Positions 52,451-64,000 of a stretch of 64,000 nt of DNA are shown here, one piece after another; position 1 is the stretch's first letter; each line of letters begins with the position of its first letter. This DNA is from Nematostella vectensis. Taxonomy: Eukaryota > Cnidaria > Anthozoa > Actiniaria > Edwardsiidae. Position numbers and translations under genes: made by a program. Under the pieces are notes generated by a model. That model was not told where the DNA came from. It ran no database searches and saw only the letters and a list, made by a program, of their open reading frames with translations. The DNA lies in assembly GCF_932526225.1 (NCBI RefSeq), contig NC_064038.1, forward strand, positions 1,428,001 to 1,492,000. Reading direction: 5' to 3'.

Positions 52451-54403
52451 TTGGCCTGGGATCGAACCCGGTCTGAAGAACAAAACGGAAACCATACATA
52501 CGGATTACCCAATCGGTATGGCAGCACAAGGCTTTTACGGAAGGCTGTAAAGAACCCGAAGGCCCCAAGCACCGATATTTCCGAGCGAATATGCTGTACA
52601 ACACTCTTGCAAGGTTATCCCAACCCGCGCATTAATGGGGAGGACAATAACCAGGATCCCAGGCCTGTAATACGGTTACGCCACGCACAGCTCGCCGAGA
52701 TTGTGGATGACAAAAAATAGAGGTCTATTTGGGCGTCTTGGGTCCCTTGGGGATTCGCCATGCGCACGGGCGCATCTCTTTTATTGTGTACATGACATCA
52801 AATTAGCGAAGAAAAAAGACGCTGTTTTGGTATCATGTGAAAAGCATAAAATAATTAGAAATAAAGACGTAAGGTGGGAGAATATTGACATATTCATATT
52901 AGAATATTGACAAAATCCGCAATATTGTCTACGCTGACTAAGTAAAGCTGTATTTTACTTTAAAGGGGCAGCAGCATAGTACTGCGCATGTCTGGAGTCA
53001 GTGTTTATTGTAGGCTTTTAAGTGTCTACAAACAGTTGAACTTTTTAAAAGCTGTCAATACCTTATTAAATAATATGCAATATTATATTGAAAACTATGT
53101 TAATTGACAGTTTGTGGTCATTTTTTTTTGTTTTGTTTAAAGTCTTCCACATGTACCAAAAGCTCATAAGTCAGTATTAGAATTTCACTGAAGTTCATTG
53201 TGTCAGGGCTCTAGAGCTATTGCAAATCTCTTAAACATGACACTCCCCCTTTGTTTTATTTTTAGTTTTGTTCTATTATTATTATTATTATTATTTTCAT
53301 TTTTAGAGGGGGAGGGGAATTCAGCTAAAAATAGCCAAGGGTCAATTCAAGTAACTAGTACAAAAGATGTTTTTTTGCAGTCCTTTATTCAATATATTCA
53401 AGGTTATCATGCAATTCTGTTGTTTGACTGCATATATATATATTTTTTCTTTCTTTTCATTACAAGTTCTATATGTGTAAGTGGTGACCATAGCTATGAT
53501 TACTATTATTTAGAATATTTTTTTACCTACTAACAGAAAACAACTTGACTGCAAAACACTTACTGTAGGGCACTCGATATTAGGCATTACTTCCATGTGG
53601 ATGTAAGGTTGAAATGTCAAAACCTTCATTAACCCGTGAACTACGCTTTAGCGTATTGCACTTTGTTGTGATCTGATTCTATTGTTCTTTTTTGTGTTTT
53701 ACTAACTATTACCGTTTAACTATCACACTTTGTTTCACGGGTTAATGAAAACCACTCTAATTACTTACAGTAGTTCTTTTTTAATATTATCATTTACTTG
53801 TATAATTTAGATGAGCAATACATATTTCTTTATGGCTTTGTAGAGCTCATCTCGTTTCTCATAAATAACAAACAAAATGAAGTTTGTTCTTATTTTGGTG
53901 CAAAGGAATCTACAGTAGTTTTCTAATCAGATAAATGTTTTTTTTAACACTCACCTGTTATTTCAACAGCCTTACTTGAGTTTGCTTGTCTCAGAAAAAG
54001 ACCTTGCTTAATAAACAAAGACATGTTACAAACTTATTTAATAATAGGTTACAACTGCAATATTGTATAAAGAGAGTGCCCCTCCCTTCCCCCTGCTATT
54101 GTTGACATTATGCTCAATAAACTGTTACCTCTCCCCTCTCCACCAGTTAAGCATTCTATGTATGCTTCCCTGTACAAAATGCGCCCCTTCAAATAGAACA
54201 TTAAAGTTCACATACTTGTTTACTTCCTCAAACTCTTTGCTTTGTGTTTTTTGTTAACTTCCTAGGAACAAATTGAATACATATAATCAATAAATCCAGC
54301 TAGCTTATTTTGCAAACTCACTTTTTTTTATTATTTTTGCGCAAAACCAATAAGCATTAGGGGGGTCAAGCACAAAGAAAGAAAACGAATAAAAAAAAGC
54401 CCA
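52451..54403. repeat. Monomer M27 (copy of M17)
   Basis: It carries AATAATTAGAAAT and CAAGTAACTAG. The B box is at 52458–52468 and the MITE at 53629–53745. Confidence 0.97.
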
Positions 54404-56353
54404 TTGGCCTGGGATCGAACCCGGTCTGAAGAACAAAACGGAAACCATACATACGGATTACCCAATCGGTATGGCAGCACAAGGCTTTTACGGAAGGCTG
54501 TAAAGAACCCGAAGGCCCCAAGCACCGATATTTCCGAGCGAATATGCTGTACAACACTCTTGCAAGGTTATCCCAACCCGCGCATTAATGGGGAGGACAA
54601 TAACCAGGATCCCAGGCCTGTAATACGGTTACGCCACGCACAGCTCGCCGAGATTGTGGATGACAAAAAATAGAGGTCTATTTGGGCGTCTTGGGTCCCT
54701 TGGGGATTCGCCATGCGCACGGGCGCATCTCTTTTATTGTGTACATGACATCAAATTAGCGAAGAAAAAAGACGCTGTTTTGGTATCATGTGAAAAGCAT
54801 AAAATAATTAGAAATAAAGACGTAAGGTGGGAGAATATTGACATATTCATATTAGAATATTGACAAAATCCGCAATATTGTCTACGCTGACTAAGTAAAG
54901 CTGTATTTTACTTTAAAGGGGCAGCAGCATAGTACTGCGCATGTCTGGAGTCAGTGTTTATTGTAGGCTTTTAAGTGTCTACAAACAGTTGAACTTTTTA
55001 AAAGCTGTCAATACCTTATTAAATAATATGCAATATTATATTGAAAACTATGTTAATTGACAGTTTGTGGTCATTTTTTTTTGTTTTGTTTAAAGTCTTC
55101 CACATGTACCAAAAGCTCATAAGTCAGTATTAGAATTTCACTGAAGTTCATTGTGTCAGGGCTCTAGAGCTATTGCAAATCTCTTAAACATGACACTCCC
55201 CCTTTGTTTTATTTTTAGTTTTGTTCTATTATTATTATTATTATTTTCTTTTTTAGAGGGGGAGGGGAATTCAGCTAAAAATAGCCAAGGGTCAATTCAA
55301 GCAACTAGTACAAAAGATGTTTTTTTGCAGTCCTTTATTCAATATATTCAAGGTTATCATGCAATTCTGTTGTTTGACTGCATATATATATATTTTTTCT
55401 TTCTTTTCATTACAAGTTCTATATGTGTAAGTGGTGACCATAGCTATGATTACTATTATTTAGAATATTTTTACCTACTAACAGAAAACCACTTGACTGC
55501 AAAACACTTACTGTAGGGCACTCGATATTAGGCATTACTTTCATGTGGATGTAAGGTTGAAATGTCAAAACCTTCATTAACCCGTGAACTACGCTTTAGC
55601 GTATTACACTTTGTTGTGATCTGATTCTATTGTTCTTTTTTGTGTTTTACTAACTATTACCGTTTAACTATCACACTTTGTTTCACGGGTTAATGAAAAC
55701 CACTCTAATTACTTACAGTAATTCTTTTTTAATATTATTATTTACTTGTATAATTTAGATGAGCAATACATATTTCTTCTTGGCCTTGAAGAGCTCATCT
55801 CGTTCCTCATAAATAACAAACAAAATGAAGTTTGTTCTTATTTTGGTGCAAAGGAATCCACAGTAGTTTTCTAATCAGATAATTGTTTTTTTTTAACACT
55901 CACCTGTTATTTCAACAGCTCTTACTTGAGTTTGCTTGTCTCAGAAATAGACCTTGATTAATAAACAAATATATCTTACAAACTTATTTAATAATAGGTA
56001 ACAACTGCAATATTGTATGAAGAGAGTGCCCCTCCCTTCCCCCTGCTATTGTTGACATTATGCTCAATAAACTGTTACCTCTCCCCTCTCCACCAGTTAA
56101 GCATTCTATGTATGCTTCCCTGTACAAAATGCGCCCCTTCAAATAGAACATTAAAATTCACATACTTGTTTACTTCCTCAAACTCTTTGCTTTGTGTTTT
56201 TTGTTAACTTCCTAGGAACAAATTGAATACATATAATAAATAAATCCAGCAAGCTTATTTCGCAAACTCACTTTTTTTTATTATTTTTGCGCAAAACCAA
56301 TCAGGATTAGGGGTGTCAAGCACAAAGAAAGAAAACGAATAAAAAAAAGCCCA
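54404..56353. repeat. Monomer M28 (copy of M18)
   Basis: It matches M18 throughout, including GTAAGGTGGGAG and the nine-T run at 55074–55082. The B box is at 54411–54421 and the MITE at 55577–55693. Confidence 0.97.
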
Positions 56354-58304
56354 TTGGCCTGGGATCGAACCCGGTCTGAAGAACAAAACGGAAACCATAC
56401 ATACGGATTACCCAATCGGTATGGCAGCACAAGGCTTTTACGGAAGGCTGTAAAGAACCCGAAGGCCCCAAGCACCGATATTTCCGAGCGAATATGCTGT
56501 ACAACACTCTTGCAAGGTTATCCCAACCCGCGCATTAATGGGGAGGACAATAACCAGGATCCCAGGCCTGTAATACGGTTACGCCACGCACAGCTCGCCG
56601 AGATTGTGGCTGACAAAAAATAGAGATCTATTTGGGCGTCTTGGGTCCCTTGGGGACTCGCCATGAGCACGGGCGCATCTCTTTTATTGTGTACATGACA
56701 TCAAATTAGCGAAGAAAAAAGACGCTGTTTTGGTATCATGTGAAAAGCATAAAATAAATAGAAATAAAGACGTAAGGGGGGAGAATATTGACATATTCAT
56801 ATTAGAATATTGACAAAATCCGCAATATTGTCTACGCTGACTAAGTAAAGCTGTATTTTACTTTAAAGGGGCAGCAGCATAGTACTGCGCATGTCTGGAG
56901 TCAGTGTTTATTGTAGGCTTTTAAGTGTCTACAAACAGTTGAACTTTTTAAAAACTGTGAATACCTTATTAAATAATATGCAATATTATATTGAAAACTA
57001 TGTTAATTGACAGTTTGTGGTCATTTTTTTTGTTTTGTTTAAAGTCTCCCACATGTACCAAAAGCTCATAAGTCAGTATTCGAATTTCACTGAAGTTCAT
57101 TGTGTCATGGCTCTAGAGCTATTGCAAATCTCTTAAACATGACACTCCCCCTTTGTTTTATTTTTAGTTTTGTTCTATTATTATTATTATTTTCTTTTTT
57201 AGAGTGGGAGGGGAATTCAGCTAAAAATAGCCAAGGGTCAATTCAAGCAACTAGTAAAAAAGATGTTTTTTTGCAGTCCTTTATTCAATATATTCAAGGT
57301 TATCATGCAATTCCGTTGTTTGACTGCATATATATATATATTTTTTTTCTTTCTTTTTATTACAAGTTCTATATGTGTAAGTGGTGACTATAGCTATCAT
57401 TACTATTATTTAGAATAATTTTTTACCTACTAACAGAAAACAACTTGACTGCAAAACACTTACTGTAGGGCACTCGATATTAGGCATTACTTCCATGTGG
57501 ATGTAAGGTTGAAATGTCAAAACCTTCATTAACCCGTGAACTACGCTTTAGCGTATTACACTTTGTTGTGATCTGATTCTATTGTTCTTTTTTGTGTTTT
57601 ACTAACTATTACCGTTTAACTATCACACTTTGTTTCACGGGTTAATGAAAACCACTCTAATTACTTACAGTAGTTCTTTTTTAATATTATCATTTACTTG
57701 TATAATTTAGATGAGCAATACATATTTCTTTATGGCTTTGTAGAGCTCATCTCGTTTCTCATAAATAACAAACAAAATGAAGTTTGTTCTTATTTTGGTG
57801 CAAAGGAATCTACAGTAGTTTTCTAATCAGATAAATGTTTTTTTTTAACACTCACCTGTTATTTCAACAGCCTTACTTGAGTTTGCTTGTCTCAGAAAAA
57901 GACCTTGCTTAATAAACAAAGACATGTTACAAACTTATTTAATAATAGGTTACAACTGCAATATTGTATAAAGAGAGTGCCCCTCCCTTCCCCCTGCTAT
58001 TGTTGACATTATGCTCAATAAACTGTTACCTCTCCCCTCTCCACCAGTTAAGCATTCTATGTATGCTTCCCTGTACAAAATGCGCCCTTTCAAATAGAAC
58101 ATTAAAGTTCACATACTTGTTTACTTCCTCAAACTCTTTGCTTTGTGTTTTTCGTTAACTTCCTAGGAACAAATTGAATACATATAATAAATAAATCCAG
58201 CAAGCTTATTTCGCAAACTCACTTTTTTTTATTATTTTTGCGCAAAACCAATCAGGATTAGGGGTGTCAAGCACAAAGAAAGAAAACGAATAAAAAAAAG
58301 CCCA
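56354..58304. repeat. Monomer M29 (third copy of M9)
   Basis: It carries GTGGCTGAC, GTGTCATGGC and GTTTTTCG. The B box is at 56361–56371 and the MITE at 57529–57645. Confidence 0.97.
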
Positions 58305-60256
58305 TTGGCCTGGGATCGAACCCGGTCTGAAGAACAAAACGGAAACCATACATACGGATTACCCAATCGGTATGGCAGCACAAGGCTTTTACGGAAGGCT
58401 GTAAAGAACCCGAAGGCCCCAAGCACCGATATTTCCGAGCGAATATGCTGTACAACACTCTTGCAAGGTTATCCCAACCCGCGCATTAATGGGGAGGACA
58501 ATAACCAGGATCCCAGGCCTGTAATACGGTTACGCCACGCACAGCTCGCCGAGATTGTGGATGACAAAAAATAGAGGTCTATTTGGGCGTCTTGGGTCCC
58601 TTGGGGACTCGCCATGAGCACGGGCGCATCTCTTTTATTGTGTACATGACATCAAATTAGCGAAGAAAAAAGACGCTGTTTTGGTATCATGTGAAAAGCA
58701 TAAAATAAACAGAAATAAAGACGTAAAGGGGGAGAATATTGACATATTCATATTAGAATATTGACAAAATCCGCAATATTGTCTACGCTGACTAAGTAAA
58801 GCTGTATTTTACTTTAAAGGGGCAGCAGCATAGTACTGCGCATGTCTGGAGTCAGTGTTTATTGTAGGCTTTTAAGTGTCTACAAACAGTTGAACTTTTT
58901 AAAAACTGTGAATACCTTATTAAATAATATGCAATATTATATTGAAAACTATGTTAATTGACAGTTTGTGGTCATTTTTTTTGTTTTGTTTAAAGTCTCC
59001 CACATGTACCAAAAGCTCATAAGTCAGTATTAGAATTTCACTGAAGTTCATTGTGTCAGGGCTCTAGAGCTATTGCAAATCTCTTAAACATGACACTCCC
59101 CCTTTGTTTTATTTTTAGTTTTGTTCTATTATTATTATTATTTTCTTTTTTAGAGGGGGAGGGGAATTCAGCTAAAAATAGCCAAGGGTCAATTCAAGCA
59201 ACTAGTACAAAAGATGTTTTTTTGCAGTCCTTTATTCAATATATTCAAGGTTATCATGCAATTCCGTTGTTTGACTGCATATATATATATATATTTTTTT
59301 TCTTTCTTTTTATTACAAGTTCTATATGTGTAAGTGGTGACTATAGCTATGATTACTATTATTTAGAATAATTTTTTACCTACTAACAGAAAACAACTTG
59401 ACTGCAAAACACTTACTGTAGGGCACTCGATATTAGGCATTACTTCCATGTGGATGTAAGGTTGAAATGTCAAAACCTTCATTAACCCGTGAACTACGCT
59501 TTAGCGTATTACACTTTGTTGTGATCTGATTCTATTGTTCTTTTTTGTGTTTTACGAACTATTACCGTTTAACTATCACACTTTGTTTCACGGGTTAATG
59601 AAAACCACTCTAATTACTTACAGTAGTTCTTTTTTAATATTATCATTTACTTGTATAATTTAGATGAGCAATACATATTTCTTTATGGCTTTGTAGAGCT
59701 CATCTCGTTTCTCATAAATAACAAACAAAATGAAGTTTGTTCTTATTTTGGTGCAAAGGAATCTACAGTAGTTTTCTAATCAGATAAATGTTTTTTTTAA
59801 CACTCACCTGTTATTTCAACAGCCTTACTTGAGTTTGCTTGTCTCAGAAAAAGACCTTGCTTAATAAACAAAGACATGTTACAAACTTATTTAATAATAG
59901 GTTACAACTGCAATATTGTATAAAGAGAGTGCCCCACCCTTCCCCCTGCTATTGTTGACATTATGCTCAATAAACTGTTACCTCTCCCCTCTCCACCAGT
60001 TAAGCATTCTATGTATGCTTCCCTGTACAAAATGCGCCCTTTCAAATAGAACATTAAAGTTCACATACTTGTTTACTTCCTCAAACTCTTTGCTTTGTGT
60101 TTTTTGTTAACTTCCTAGGAACAAATTGAATACATATAATCAATAAATCCAGCTAGCTTATTTTGCAAACTCACTTTTTTTTATTATTTTTGCGCAAAAC
60201 CAATCAGCATTAGGGGGGTCAAGCACAAAGAACGAAAACGAATAAAAAAAAGCCCA
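58305..60256. repeat. Monomer M30 (third copy of M10)
   Basis: It carries the M10 marks. The B box is at 58312–58322 and the MITE at 59482–59598. Confidence 0.97.
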
Positions 60257-62207
60257 TTGGCCTGGGATCGAACCCGGTCTGAAGAACAAAACGGAAACCA
60301 TACATACGGATTACCCAATCGGTATGGCAGCACAAGGCTTTTACGGAAGGCTGTAAAGAACCCGAAGGCCCCAAGCACCGATATTTCCGAGCGAATATGC
60401 TGTACAACACTCTTGCAAGGTTATCCCAACCCGCGCATTAATGGGGAGGACAATAACCAGGATCCCAGGCCTGTAATACGGTTACGCCACGCACAGCTCG
60501 CCGAGATTGTGGATGACAAAAAATAGAGGTCTATTTGGGCATCTTGGGTCCCTTGGGGACTCGCCATGAGCACGGGCGCATCTCTTTTATTGTGTACATG
60601 ACATCAAATTAGCGAAGAAAAAAGACGCTGTTTTGGTATCATGTGAAAAGCATACAATAAATAGAAATAAAGACGTAAGGGGGGAGAATATTGACATATT
60701 CATATTAGAATATTGACAAAATCCGCAATATTGTCTACGCTGACTAAGTAAAGCTGTATTTTACTTTAAAGGGGCAGCAGCATAGTACTGCGCATGTCTG
60801 GAGTCAGTGTTTATTGTAGGCTTTTAAGTGTCTACAAACAGTTGGACTTTTTAAAAACTGTGAATACCTTATTAAATAATATGCAATATCATATTGAAAA
60901 CTATGTTAATTGACAGTTTGTGGTCATTTTTTTTGTTTTGTTTAAAGTCTCCCACATGTACCAAAAGCTCATAAGTCAGTATTAGAATTTCACTGAAGTT
61001 CATTGTGTCAGGGCTCTAGAGCTATTGCAAATCTCTAAAACATGACACTCCCCCTTTGTTTTATTTTTAGTTTTGTTCTATTGTTATTATTATTTTCTTT
61101 TTTAGAGTGGGAGGGGAATTCAGCTAAAAATAGCCAAGGGTCAATTCAAGCAACTAGTAAAAAAGATGTTTTTTTGCAGTCCTTTATTCAATATATTCAA
61201 GGTTATCATGCAATTCTGTTGTTTGACTGCATATATATATATATTTTTTCTTTCTTTTCATTACAAGTTCTATATGTGTAAGTGGTGACCATAGCTATGA
61301 TTACTATTATTTAGAATAATTTTTTACCTACTAACAGAAAACAACTTGACTGCAAAACACTTACTGTAGGGCACTCGATATTAGGCATTACTTTCATGTG
61401 GATGTAAGGTTGAAATGTCAAAACCTTCATTAACCCGTGAACTACGCTTTAGCGTATTACACTTTGTTGTGATCTGATTCTATTGTTCTTTTCTGTATTT
61501 TACTAACTATTACCGTTTAACTATCACACTTTGTTTCACGGATTAATGAAAACCTCTCTAATTACTTACAGTAATTCATTTTTAATATTATTATTTACTT
61601 GTATAATTTAGATGAGCAATACATATTTCTTCTTGGCCTTGTAGAGCTCATCTCGTTCCTTATAAATAACAAACAAAATGAAGTTTGTTCTTATTTGGTG
61701 CAAAGGAATCTACATTAGTTTTCTAATCAGATAATTGTTTTTTTTTTTAACACTCACCTGTTATTTCAACAGCTCTTACTTGAGTTTGCTTGTCTCAGAA
61801 ATAGACCTTGATTAATAAGCAAATATATCTTACAAACTTATTTAATAATAGGTAACAACTGCAATATTGTATGAAGAGAGTGCCCCACCCTTCCCCCTGC
61901 TATTGTTGACATTATGCTCAATAAACTGTTACCTCTCCCCTCTCCACCAGTTAAGCATTCTATGTATGCTTCCCTGTACAAAATGCGCCCTTTCAAATAG
62001 AACATTAAAGTTCACATACTTGTTTACTTCCTCAAACTCTTTGCTTTGTGTTTTTCGTTAACTTCCTAGGAACAAATTGAATACATATAATAAATAAATC
62101 CAGCAAGCTTATTTCGCAAACTCACTTTTTTTTATTATTTTTGCGCAAAACCAATCAGGATTAGGGGTGTCAAGCACAAAGAAAGAAAACGAATAAAAGA
62201 AAGCCCA
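60257..62207. repeat. Monomer M31 (third copy of M11)
   Basis: It carries CTCTAAAACATG and CACGGATTAA. The B box is at 60264–60274 and the MITE at 61430–61546. Confidence 0.97.
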
Positions 62208-64000
62208 TTGGCCTGGGATCGAACCCGGTCTGAAGAACAAAACGGAAACCATACATACGGATTACCCAATCGGTATGGCAGCACAAGGCTTTTACGGAAG
62301 GCTGTAAAGAACCCGAAGGCCCCAAGCACCGATATTTCCGAGCGAATATGCTGTACAACACTCTTGCAAGGTTATCCCAACCCGCGCATTAATGGGGAGG
62401 ACAATAACCAGGATCCCAGGCCTGTAATACGGTTACGCCACGCACAGCTTGCCGAGATTGTGGATGACAAAAAATAGAGGTCTATTTGGGCGTCTTGGGT
62501 CCCTTGGGGACTCGCCATGAGCACGGGCGCATCTCTTTTATTGTGTACATGACATCAAATTAGCGAAGAAAAAAGACGCTGTTTTGGTATCATGTGAAAA
62601 GCATAAAATAAACAGAAATAAAGACGTAAAGGGGGAGAATATTGACATATTCATATTAGAATATTGACAAAATCCGCAATATTGTCTACGCTGACTAAGT
62701 AAAGCTGTATTTTACTTTAAAGGGGCAGCAGCATAGTACTGCGCATGTCTGGAGTCAGTGTTTATTGTAGGCTTTTAAGTGTCTACAAACAGTTGAACTT
62801 TTTAAAAACTGTGAATACCTTATTAAATAATATGCAATATTATATTGAAAACTATGTTAATTGACAGTTTGTGGTCATTTTTTTTGTTTTGTTTAAAGTC
62901 TCCCACATGTACCAAAAGCTCATAAGTCAGTATTAGAATTTCACTGAAGTTCATTGTGTCAGGGCTCTAGAGCTATTGCAAATCTCTTAAACATGACACT
63001 CCCCCTTTGTTTTATTTTTAGTTTTGTTCTATTATTATTATTATTTTCTTTTTTAGAGGGGGAGGGGAATTCAGCTAAAAATAGCCAAGGGTCAATTCAA
63101 GCAACTAGTACAAAAGATGTTTTTTTGCAGTCCTTTATTCAATATATTCAAGGTTATCATGCAATTCCGTTGTTTGACTGCATATATATATATATTTTTT
63201 TTTTCTTTCTTTTTATTACAAGTTCTATATGTGTAAGTGGTGACTATAGCTATCATTACTATTATTTAGAATAATTTTTTACCTACTAACAGAAAACAAC
63301 TTGACTGCAAAACACTTACTGTAGGGCACTCGATATTAGGCATTACTTCCATGTGGATGTAAGGTTGAAATGTCAAAACCTTCATTAACCCGTGAACTAC
63401 GCTTTAGCGTATTACACTTTGTTGTGATCTGATTCTATTGTTCTTTTTTGTGTTTTACGAACTATTACCGTTTAACTATCACACTTTGTTTCACGGGTTA
63501 ATGAAAACCACTCTAATTACTTACAGTAGTTCTTTTTTAATATTATCATTTACTTGTATAATTTAGATGAGCAATACATATTTCTTTATGGCTTTGTAGA
63601 GCTCATCTCGTTTCTCATAAATAACAAACAAAATGAAGTTTGTTCTTATTTTGGTGCAAAGGAATCTACAGTAGTTTTCTAATCAGATAAATGTTTTTTT
63701 TAACACTCACCTGTTATTTCAACAGCCTTACTTGAGTTTGCTTGTCTCAGAAAAAGACCTTGCTTAATAAACAAAGACATGTTACAAACTTATTTAATAA
63801 TAGGTTACAACTGCAATATTGTATAAAGAGAGTGCCCCACCCTTCCCCCTGCTATTGTTGACATTATGCTCAATAAACTGTTACCTCTCCCCTCTCCACC
63901 AGTTAAGCATTCTATGTATGCTTCCCTGTACAAAATGCGCCCTTTCAAATAGAACATTAAAGTTCACATACTTGTTTACTTCCTCAAACTCTTTGCTTTG
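62208..64000. repeat. Monomer M32 (third copy of M12, cut by window end)
   Basis: It carries CAGCTTGCC like M12 and M22, but reads TAGCTATCATTAC at 63254 where they read TAGCTATGATTAC. The C form is otherwise found in M5, M7, M9, M19 and M29. The B box is at 62215–62225 and the MITE at 63385–63501. Confidence 0.96.

Larger units (their letters stand above)
35588..55074. repeat. Higher-order repeat copy 2 (19,487 bp)
   Basis: This is the second full period, M18 to M28. It repeats the private marks of copy 1 at a constant offset: the 23-bp deletion of M13 recurs in M23, the four-T change GTTTTTCG of M9 in M19, the paired changes of M15 in M25 and those of M16 in M26. I found no difference from copy 1 at the sites compared. 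Such identity over 19 kb implies very recent amplification, or an assembly that reused the same reads. Confidence 0.95.
1..64000. repeat. Tandem array of ~1.95-kb satellite monomers
   Basis: The whole window is a head-to-tail array with no interrupting unique sequence. Successive occurrences of the block beginning TTGGCCTGGG are 1,934 to 2,010 bp apart, most often 1,949 to 1,953. All monomers have the same orientation. The sequence is AT-rich, with variable homopolymers, an (ATT)n and an (AT)n microsatellite per unit, and a fixed MITE. No rRNA, histone or snRNA gene was recognised in the unit, so it does not look like a known tandem gene family. Satellite DNA (centromeric, pericentromeric or subtelomeric) is the most economical reading, but chromosomal location cannot be told from sequence alone. 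Confidence 0.98.
55075..64000. repeat. Higher-order repeat copy 3, partial (8.9 kb in window)
   Basis: This third period covers the end of M28 to M32 and is cut by the window edge. It matches copies 1 and 2 at the same offset, except for a C at 63254 where the equivalent positions 43767 and 24280 have G. The array evidently continues to the right. Confidence 0.93.

Noticed and set aside
1-64000. CRISPR array or other prokaryotic repeat system
   Set aside because: Repeats are ~1.95 kb with no short repeat–unique spacer pattern, no cas-like or other bacterial gene is present, and the base composition and MITE indicate a eukaryote.
1-64000. Tandem rRNA, 5S, histone or snRNA gene cluster
   Set aside because: No conserved 5S internal control region, rRNA core motif, histone open frame or snRNA Sm-site context was recognised in the monomer.

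Overview
The window is one uninterrupted tandem repeat array. I see no convincing protein-coding gene, rRNA, canonical tRNA or CRISPR. The repeating unit is about 1.95 kb, AT-rich, and all units lie in the same orientation. Using the start of an almost invariant block as phase, there are 31 complete monomers plus a partial one at each edge, here named M0 to M32. Long high-copy monomers, A/T homopolymers and microsatellites, a piggyBac-like MITE and a Pol III-like box all point to a nuclear eukaryotic (probably animal) satellite array. I cannot name the lineage from the sequence.

Each monomer carries the same ordered modules. First comes an almost invariant block of about 270 bp with a minus-strand tRNA-like segment (Pol III B box, A-box-like region, T-run terminator) and an 11-bp inverted repeat 213 bp across. 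Next are a GC-rich hairpin, a cluster of AATATT motifs, a GCTCTAGAGC palindrome, an (ATT)n microsatellite, an (AT)n/poly-T tract and a 117-bp MITE with TTAA at both ends. Polypyrimidine stretches and the palindromes TTCCTAGGAA and TTTTGCGCAAAA, the latter abutting a CCAAT box, close the unit.

The array is structured at several scales. Monomers fall into two late-half haplotypes (E and K) and two early-half haplotypes (GCG and GAG) that are shuffled relative to one another. Dimers of about 3.9 kb have been copied, and from 16,101 onward ten monomers form a higher-order repeat of exactly 19,487 bp. That repeat is present twice in full and once in part, almost without differences: one substitution noticed, at 63,254. 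M0 and M1 at the left are the most divergent, with about 51 bp that all other monomers lack, and M2 to M8 are variable singletons. The left side therefore looks closer to an array edge, and the right side is the recently amplified, homogenised core.

Short open frames recur in every monomer, but their substitution pattern, frame-disrupting homopolymer changes and lack of recognisable domains argue that they are by-products of a repeated sequence. The parts worth study are the higher-order repeat, its breakpoints, the conserved tRNA-like foldback block and the fixed MITE.
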